Source: Phycisphaerales bacterium UBA4658
GTDB taxonomy: Bacteria; Planctomycetota; Phycisphaerae; Phycisphaerales; UBA1924
Reading direction: 5' to 3'
Assembly: GCA_002405485.1 (NCBI GenBank)
Contig: DHLW01000047.1
Location: forward strand, 1 to 20,090
DNA length: 20,090 nt
How positions within the stretch are numbered: position 1 is the first letter of the stretch; each line of letters begins with the position of its first letter. The notes beneath the pieces are model-generated. The model was not told the DNA's origin, made no database searches, and saw nothing but the letters and a program-made list of their open reading frames with translations. Position numbers and translations under genes: made by a program. Below are positions 16,142 through 20,090 of the stretch, in pieces.

Positions 16142-16957
16142 TCATCGACCCGTGGCGGGGTCCTGCCCGCGGAGGTGGCGGGTCATGTCGCGCATGAGCT
16201 GCATGCCGCGGGCCTGCTGCTGGGGGGCGGCACGGGACCCGACGCGATTGCGCATGAAGTCGGCCATGCGGGCGAGCTGACCGGCGGTGGGCCCTCGGCC
16301 GGACTCGAGCCGGTCCTGATCTCGCCTGGCCTGGTCGCGTGCTTCCTTCAGCCGCTGCTCGTCGGTTTTGTCGCTCTGCACGCCGGCGACGGTCTCCATG
16401 AGGCGGGACATGTCCAGGAAGACGTCGTCCAAATAGGCCCCGCGTGCGTCCGGGGGGACCTGTTGATAGTCGAGGGCGAACTTGTCCCACACGTCCAGGG
16501 CCAGCCGGGATGCGTTCTCCTCGATCTGCTTGCGCAGCTTGTCGGTGTCGATGCTGGCGGCGAAGGCGGCCATCATCGCCGAGTCGTCGCCGGACATGGT
16601 CTTGAGCCGATCGATGAGCTCGCGCAGCAACTCCAGGCGCTCATCCACCGGCAGGTTGTTGAACTCGTCGGTGAGGAGCGTGTAGTTCAGAAGATCGTCG
16701 ATGGGATCATCCTCGAAGTCGGGCTGAGGCACCGGGCGCAGCCAGAGGTACAGCCCGACGAGGATCGCCAGCAGGATCGCGGCGGAAGAGCCGAATCGGA
16801 GCCACGGGGCCCGCCACGCCGACGCAAGTCGAGCAAGCCACCTTGGAAGCTGCCGACGGCGCGGGGACGGCTCCGGGGCCGCACCGGCCCTCTCGGGCGC
16901 GAGGCCATCGAGCAGGGAACCACCGACGGGCGAAGGGCTTGGCGACGCGGTGCTCAT
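16142..16957 (-). CDS. One-pass membrane protein of unknown family
   Basis: A 271-residue protein I do not recognise. It has a Pro/Ser-rich, then basic cytoplasmic N-terminus (1-50), one membrane helix (about 58-72, AAILLAILVGLYLWL), and a charged helical outer part. DDPIDDLLNYTLLTDEFNNLPVDERLELL is near the start of that part, but I show only its order: acidic segment, then an LPVDERLELL motif that recalls the LxPEQ helices of the exported protein at 12507-13442. The C-terminal end is rich in Gln and Arg. ATG 16957 has aggagg 13 bases upstream, and the prepilin-like gene stops 17 bases before it, so the two are co-transcribed. A longer frame from 17302 only reads through the prepilin-like gene in another frame and was set aside. 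Confidence 0.7.
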   Translation of the reverse strand: MSTASPSPSPVGGSLLDGLAPERAGAAPEPSPRRRQLPRWLARLASAWRAPWLRFGSSAAILLAILVGLYLWLRPVPQPDFEDDPIDDLLNYTLLTDEFNNLPVDERLELLRELIDRLKTMSGDDSAMMAAFAASIDTDKLRKQIEENASRLALDVWDKFALDYQQVPPDARGAYLDDVFLDMSRLMETVAGVQSDKTDEQRLKEARDQARRDQDRLESGRGPTAGQLARMADFMRNRVGSRAAPQQQARGMQLMRDMTRHLRGQDPATGR

Positions 16958-16974
16958 GCGGGGGGTCTCTCCTC

Positions 16975-17748
16975 CTAGTTGCAACCGGGGAACGAGCGCC
17001 CGCCGTAGCGCACGACCATCGTGCAGATGAGGTCCCGCAAGCGCGGGTCCTGAGAGTCGAACTGAACGATCGACCCGGCCCAGTCGGCTCGCCAGTCGCC
17101 GTAGTACAGCGCGTTGCGCGGCGCGCCGTTCTTTCGACCGGGGTGCCAGTCGTCGTTGTCCAGCAGGACGGGCAGGTCGCGCCATCTGGGCTCTGCGTAG
17201 GTTTTGCTGACGGCCGACTGCGGATCCGGAACGGTGAGCTGTTCGCAGAGGACCATCGCATAGCCGGCGAGATACTCGTAGCTGGTGCCGTTGGTCCGCC
17301 ACAGCGGCTCGAAGTTCGTCGCCGCGTCGCGGCCGACGCGATCGGATGGGCAGATGAACACCTCGCTGGAGATGAACGGCGAGTTCGGGTTGTTCTCATC
17401 GCTGCGGCGCGGGCTGGGCACCGAGAGATACTGGGCCATGACGTCCAGGAGCGAAGAGTCGTTGGTGTTGCCGGAGTTCGGATCGTGGAGCGGCCGGACG
17501 CGGGGCAGGAGTTCCTTGGAGTCGTTCATGTACGCCGCGAACCCCACGCCGAGCCCCTTCAGGTTCGTCAGGCACTTCAGCCGACGCGAGGTCTCGCGGG
17601 ACGAGCCGAGCGCGGGAATCGTGATCGAGACCAGGATCCCGATGATCGCGATCACCAGGATCATCTCCACCAGCGTGAACCCGGCCGCCCCCGGCTTGGA
17701 GCCGGAGACGCTGCGGGAAATCGGGGCTGGGCGGTCGGTCTGGCGCAT
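16975..17748 (-). CDS. Prepilin-like protein with classical GFTLVE signal
   Basis: A 257-residue protein with a 23-residue basic leader and the class-III cleavage signal G/FTLVEMILV (cut after G23; Glu+5 = E28). A hydrophobic helix to about residue 46 follows. The globular part has several Cys (e.g. LKCL, FICPSD, MVLCEQL, LICTMV and the C-terminal PGCN), which may form disulfides. Near the end, NALYYGDWRADWAG resembles the segment that closes many planctomycete prepilin-like proteins. I chose ATG 17748 because its leader is of normal length; ATG 17808 would add 20 residues, and neither start has a clear ribosome site. It lies 157 bases after lpxC and 17 bases before the unknown membrane protein. 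It may be a pseudopilin of a type II secretion-like machine. Confidence 0.8.
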   Translation of the reverse strand: MRQTDRPAPISRSVSGSKPGAAGFTLVEMILVIAIIGILVSITIPALGSSRETSRRLKCLTNLKGLGVGFAAYMNDSKELLPRVRPLHDPNSGNTNDSSLLDVMAQYLSVPSPRRSDENNPNSPFISSEVFICPSDRVGRDAATNFEPLWRTNGTSYEYLAGYAMVLCEQLTVPDPQSAVSKTYAEPRWRDLPVLLDNDDWHPGRKNGAPRNALYYGDWRADWAGSIVQFDSQDPRLRDLICTMVVRYGGRSFPGCN

Positions 17749-17905
17749 GAGAGCTGCTCGGCCTTGAGCACGAATCCGGAGACTCTGTGTACCGATGATC
17801 CACAGCATCGGTCATACCCCACGACTTGGCCAACGGAATTTCTTCTCCAGAGGGTTCGCATCCCGGTCGCCCGCCGATGCCGGAACACCGGCTTGGAACG
17901 ATCAA

Positions 17906-18802
17906 TCAACCCGCCCCGCGGCTGGCACCGGCAAGCCGGGAAGCCAGGGCCTGGTTCTGAGCGTGCCCGGTTCGGGTCGCCACGATCCGCCCCTGAATGG
18001 GAACACCAGCCAGGGCCAGATCCCCGATGAGATCGAGCAGCTTGTGGCGAGCGGGCTCGTTCGGGAAACGATAGGAGTTCTCGATGGGGCCATCGGGGCC
18101 GATGACGAGCATGTCCTTCGGGGTGAGATGGGCGAAGAGCCCCAGTTGCCTGGCGGCCTGGGCCTCCTGCACTGTGGAAAATGTCCGAGCGGGCGCGATG
18201 GCCTGGACGTAGTCGGACTCGGCCCCCGCACGGAGAGCCAGGGGGATCTCGATGGACGCCGACTGGGTGGGTATTGGCCCGCCGGGGGGATATTCCAGGG
18301 TGTAGACGTACTCCGTCGCGGGCCGATCGAGGGGCTCGGCGACGACGCGCGATCCGGCGAAGTCAAGGGTGATCGGCTCGGCGATGACCAGCGGGCGGAC
18401 TGGCTCACCCAGGTCTCGGAAGCCCGCGCCCAGGAGCGCACGGACAAAGGCCAGGGCCGAGCCGTCGTCGATCGGGGCTTCGGGGCCATGCACGTCGATG
18501 AAGACATCGGTGATTCGGAGCGCCGCGAGGGCGGAGAGGACGTGTTCGACGGTCTGCACGCCGGGGCCTTTGGCGTCGCCCGGGGTGGCGACGAGGACGG
18601 TTCGACGGTCCTGCGGGAGCACGTGATCGGCCCGGACGGGCATGCGCGGGGTCGCGGGCAGGTCGACGCGTCGGAACACCAGACCGGCGTCGATCGGGGC
18701 GGGGCGGAAGGTGAGGGTGGCGGGCTTGGCCGAGAACAGCCCGACGCCGGAAACGGTGGCGGAGTCGCGGGCGAGGGTGCGTCGGCGGGCGTCATGGGCC
18801 AT
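17906..18802 (-). CDS. lpxC: UDP-3-O-acyl-N-acetylglucosamine deacetylase
   Basis: A 298-residue zinc enzyme that makes the first committed step of lipid A synthesis: it removes the acetyl group from UDP-3-O-acyl-GlcNAc in the cytosol. The N-terminal half has GVGLFSAKPATLTFRPAP (19-36) and the TVEHVLSAL motif (84-92; E86 catalytic type, H87 zinc). The second half has ARTFSTVQEA (205-214), ENSYRFPNEPARHKLLDLIG (241-260; H253 and D257 zinc ligands) and TRTGHAQNQAL (H280). All key residues are present and the length is standard, with no FabZ fusion at the C-terminus. ATG 18802 is chosen on family alignment; no good ribosome site is seen. It indicates an outer membrane with lipid A, matching the O-antigen-ligase-like gene in this window. 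It heads the minus-strand group with the prepilin-like gene, although a 157-base gap leaves room for a separate promoter. Confidence 0.95.
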   Translation of the reverse strand: MAHDARRRTLARDSATVSGVGLFSAKPATLTFRPAPIDAGLVFRRVDLPATPRMPVRADHVLPQDRRTVLVATPGDAKGPGVQTVEHVLSALAALRITDVFIDVHGPEAPIDDGSALAFVRALLGAGFRDLGEPVRPLVIAEPITLDFAGSRVVAEPLDRPATEYVYTLEYPPGGPIPTQSASIEIPLALRAGAESDYVQAIAPARTFSTVQEAQAARQLGLFAHLTPKDMLVIGPDGPIENSYRFPNEPARHKLLDLIGDLALAGVPIQGRIVATRTGHAQNQALASRLAGASRGAG

Positions 18803-18829
18803 GGGCGGGCAGGGTATGCAAAGCGGGAA

Positions 18830-18866
18830 TGAAAAACGCTCCGGACCCATCTGGGATCCGGAGCGC
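18830..18866 (-). terminator. Intrinsic terminator after the right-edge dockerin gene
   Basis: A 9-bp stem (18837-18845 with 18857-18865, cgctccgga / tccggagcg) is extended by three more pairs with a one-base bulge. On the - strand it is followed by five T (18836-18832). It sits between the stop of the minus-strand dockerin gene (18915) and the lpxC start, so it ends the dockerin transcript. Confidence 0.87.
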
Positions 18867-18914
18867 GCGCCCCGCCGCCGAAGCGGCGATGGACGAGGTG
18901 GTGGTGCGTGTGAC

Positions 18915-20090
18915 TCAGCAGCCGGCGAACCAGGCGTTGAGGAAGTCGAAGATGTCGGCGACGTCGGGGGTTCCATTGCCGTTGAAGTCGGCCTGGAGGG
19001 AACTGGCGAACCAGTCGTTCAGGAAGTCGAAGATGTCGGCGACGGTGATGCCGCCGGTGCCGTTGTAGTCGGCCCCGCAGCGGACGCTGAAGGCGGTGGT
19101 TCCGGTTCCGCCGTTCTCGCTGATGAGGGCGATGGCGTGGACGCCGGTGACGGTCGGGGTGAAGTACAGGAACTCGGACGCGCCCGGGCCGCCGAGGTTG
19201 CGGGTGGCCTCGGCGGTGCCGCGGCCCTGGTACCCGGTGCCGGGGTCGAACAGGTGGAGACTCGGGTCGACGGTGCCGGTGGAGACGACGGCGTTGATCT
19301 TGTAGCGTCGGCCGCTGATCAGGTTGACCTCGTAGGGCTCGACGACCTCGGTGGACTCCCAGGTGTTGTTGATCGGGCTGGAGGCGATGGTGATGTCAAA
19401 GCCGCGATCGAACTCGACGTCGTAGGTGGGCACATCGCCGGAGAAGCGGAAGACGTGGGCGTAGTTTGTGCCGGACGCTGCGGAGTACCCGTTCACGACC
19501 AGGAAGTCGCGTGTGGTGCCGCCGAAGGTGCTCCCAGCCCATGTCGCCGTCGGGCAGGCCAGGACCGAGCCGCGCATGTCGAGGTCGGCGGTGCGTGGAT
19601 TGATGGCAACGAAGGAGAACTCGTTGCTGGTCACCGCGAAGGAGAAGACCTTCCCGACTTCGTTGAAGGTCTGCGAGACGTTCTCGGCGAGCGCGACAGG
19701 GGAGACGATGGCGATGGTCTCGCTGCCGTTGCCGGAGAAGTTCATGCCGTAGCTGGAGCTGGAGATGGTCCAGTTGAGCGTCGGAGAACCGGCGGCGGAG
19801 CAGGGGATGTTCACCGTCCACTCGGCGATGCCGATGGGGAGGAACCCGCCATCGTCGATGACCGGGATGGTCTGGGTGGCGGTGACTCCGGAGGCGAAGG
19901 TCCACCCGGCGGGGAGTGAGAGGGTCACGTTCACGTTGTGGGCCGGTGCGTCGCCGGAGTTGCCGACGATCACGCGCACCACCGTGAGCGCGCCGGGATG
20001 GGCCTCATCCGGGAGCAGGGCGGAGCTGGTGAAGGCCGGGCCGGTGATCTCGGAGAAGTTCTCCTCGGTCGCCAGGGCGTAGGGGTCGGT
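18915..20090 (-). CDS. C-terminal part of a large exported dockerin-type protein (runs off the right edge)
   Basis: 391 residues are visible; the frame is open to the last base, so the start lies outside. The first part (VVRVIVGNSGDAPAHNVNVT, then LPAGWTF) reads like a CARDB or surface-adhesion beta-sandwich repeat, in which a domain of unknown number may be repeated upstream. A central part (about res. 130-330) has GRRYKINAVVS and TPTVTGVHAIAL, typical of extracellular pre-peptidase-like beta domains. The end is a dockerin pair: loops DYNGTGGITVAD and DFNGNGTPDVAD, each followed by IFDFLN(D/A)WFA. Cysteines before loop 1 and at the last residue bracket it. A long secreted, multi-domain surface protein is likely. 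No function is proposed. Its terminator is at 18830-18866. Confidence 0.85.
   Translation of the reverse strand, partial: TDPYALATEENFSEITGPAFTSSALLPDEAHPGALTVVRVIVGNSGDAPAHNVNVTLSLPAGWTFASGVTATQTIPVIDDGGFLPIGIAEWTVNIPCSAAGSPTLNWTISSSSYGMNFSGNGSETIAIVSPVALAENVSQTFNEVGKVFSFAVTSNEFSFVAINPRTADLDMRGSVLACPTATWAGSTFGGTTRDFLVVNGYSAASGTNYAHVFRFSGDVPTYDVEFDRGFDITIASSPINNTWESTEVVEPYEVNLISGRRYKINAVVSTGTVDPSLHLFDPGTGYQGRGTAEATRNLGGPGASEFLYFTPTVTGVHAIALISENGGTGTTAFSVRCGADYNGTGGITVADIFDFLNDWFASSLQADFNGNGTPDVADIFDFLNAWFAGC

Noticed and set aside
17809..17905. Possible terminator between lpxC and the prepilin-like gene
   Set aside because: The only hairpin (gccgg / ccggc) has a 5-bp stem and no T-run on the minus strand, so I did not call it.
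18642..19919. 425-codon + strand frame over lpxC and the right-edge dockerin gene
   Set aside because: It is a Gly/Val/Asp-rich shadow; the minus strand has the dockerin and LpxC motifs.
1..20090. CRISPR arrays, tRNA or rRNA genes, insertion sequences, phage genes
   Set aside because: I saw no regularly spaced repeats, no tRNA-like cloverleaf, no transposase or integrase motif and no direct repeats suggesting an insertion.

Overview
The window looks like chromosomal DNA from a GC-rich, diderm planctomycete, most likely of class Phycisphaerae. Three separate reading frames end in a paired dockerin-type repeat with the signature FLNAWFAG / DIFxFLNAWF, which I associate with that group. There are also two prepilin-like proteins of the general kind common in planctomycetes, an lpxC gene (lipid A, hence an outer membrane) and an O-antigen-ligase-like protein. 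No species can be named from the sequence alone.

Layout. (1) 1-310: the end of a dockerin-bearing secreted protein (+) and a strong terminator. (2) 443-2480: a transketolase (+) with its own terminator. (3) 2483-12058: a surface-glycan block. A GT4-type glycosyltransferase (-) is divergent from a tight five-gene run (+): acyl carrier protein, acyl-AMP ligase, short-chain reductase, GNAT acyltransferase and NodB-type polysaccharide deacetylase. This run meets, stop codon to stop codon, a three-gene run on the - strand: UDP-glucuronate-4-epimerase-like protein, membrane-anchored EEP-fold protein and O-antigen-ligase-like membrane protein. (4) 12059-12506: a 448-base gene-poor stretch holding two minus-strand hairpins, one of them a terminator-like element directly in front of the epimerase. 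(5) 12507-13442 (-): an exported LTxxQ/Spy-like protein. (6) 13622-16120 (+): a second dockerin protein, a prepilin-like protein and an FmdE-like lipoprotein, tightly packed. (7) 16142-18802 (-): lpxC, a second prepilin-like protein and a one-pass membrane protein of unknown family. (8) 18830-20090 (-): a terminator and the C-terminal part of a third dockerin protein that runs off the right edge.

How it may work together. The central block could build, trim and acylate an extracellular or LPS-linked polysaccharide. The ligase would load an acid onto the carrier protein, the reductase would adjust the beta-position, the GNAT protein would move the acyl group to an amino sugar, and the deacetylase would expose or trim amines. 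The epimerase would supply a sugar nucleotide, and the WaaL/Wzy-like protein would polymerise or attach the glycan. Each protein family is supported by motifs; the combined pathway is inference. The system most worth attention is this carrier-protein acylation module. Next come the hairpin in front of the epimerase operon and the dockerin / prepilin / FmdE-lipoprotein group.
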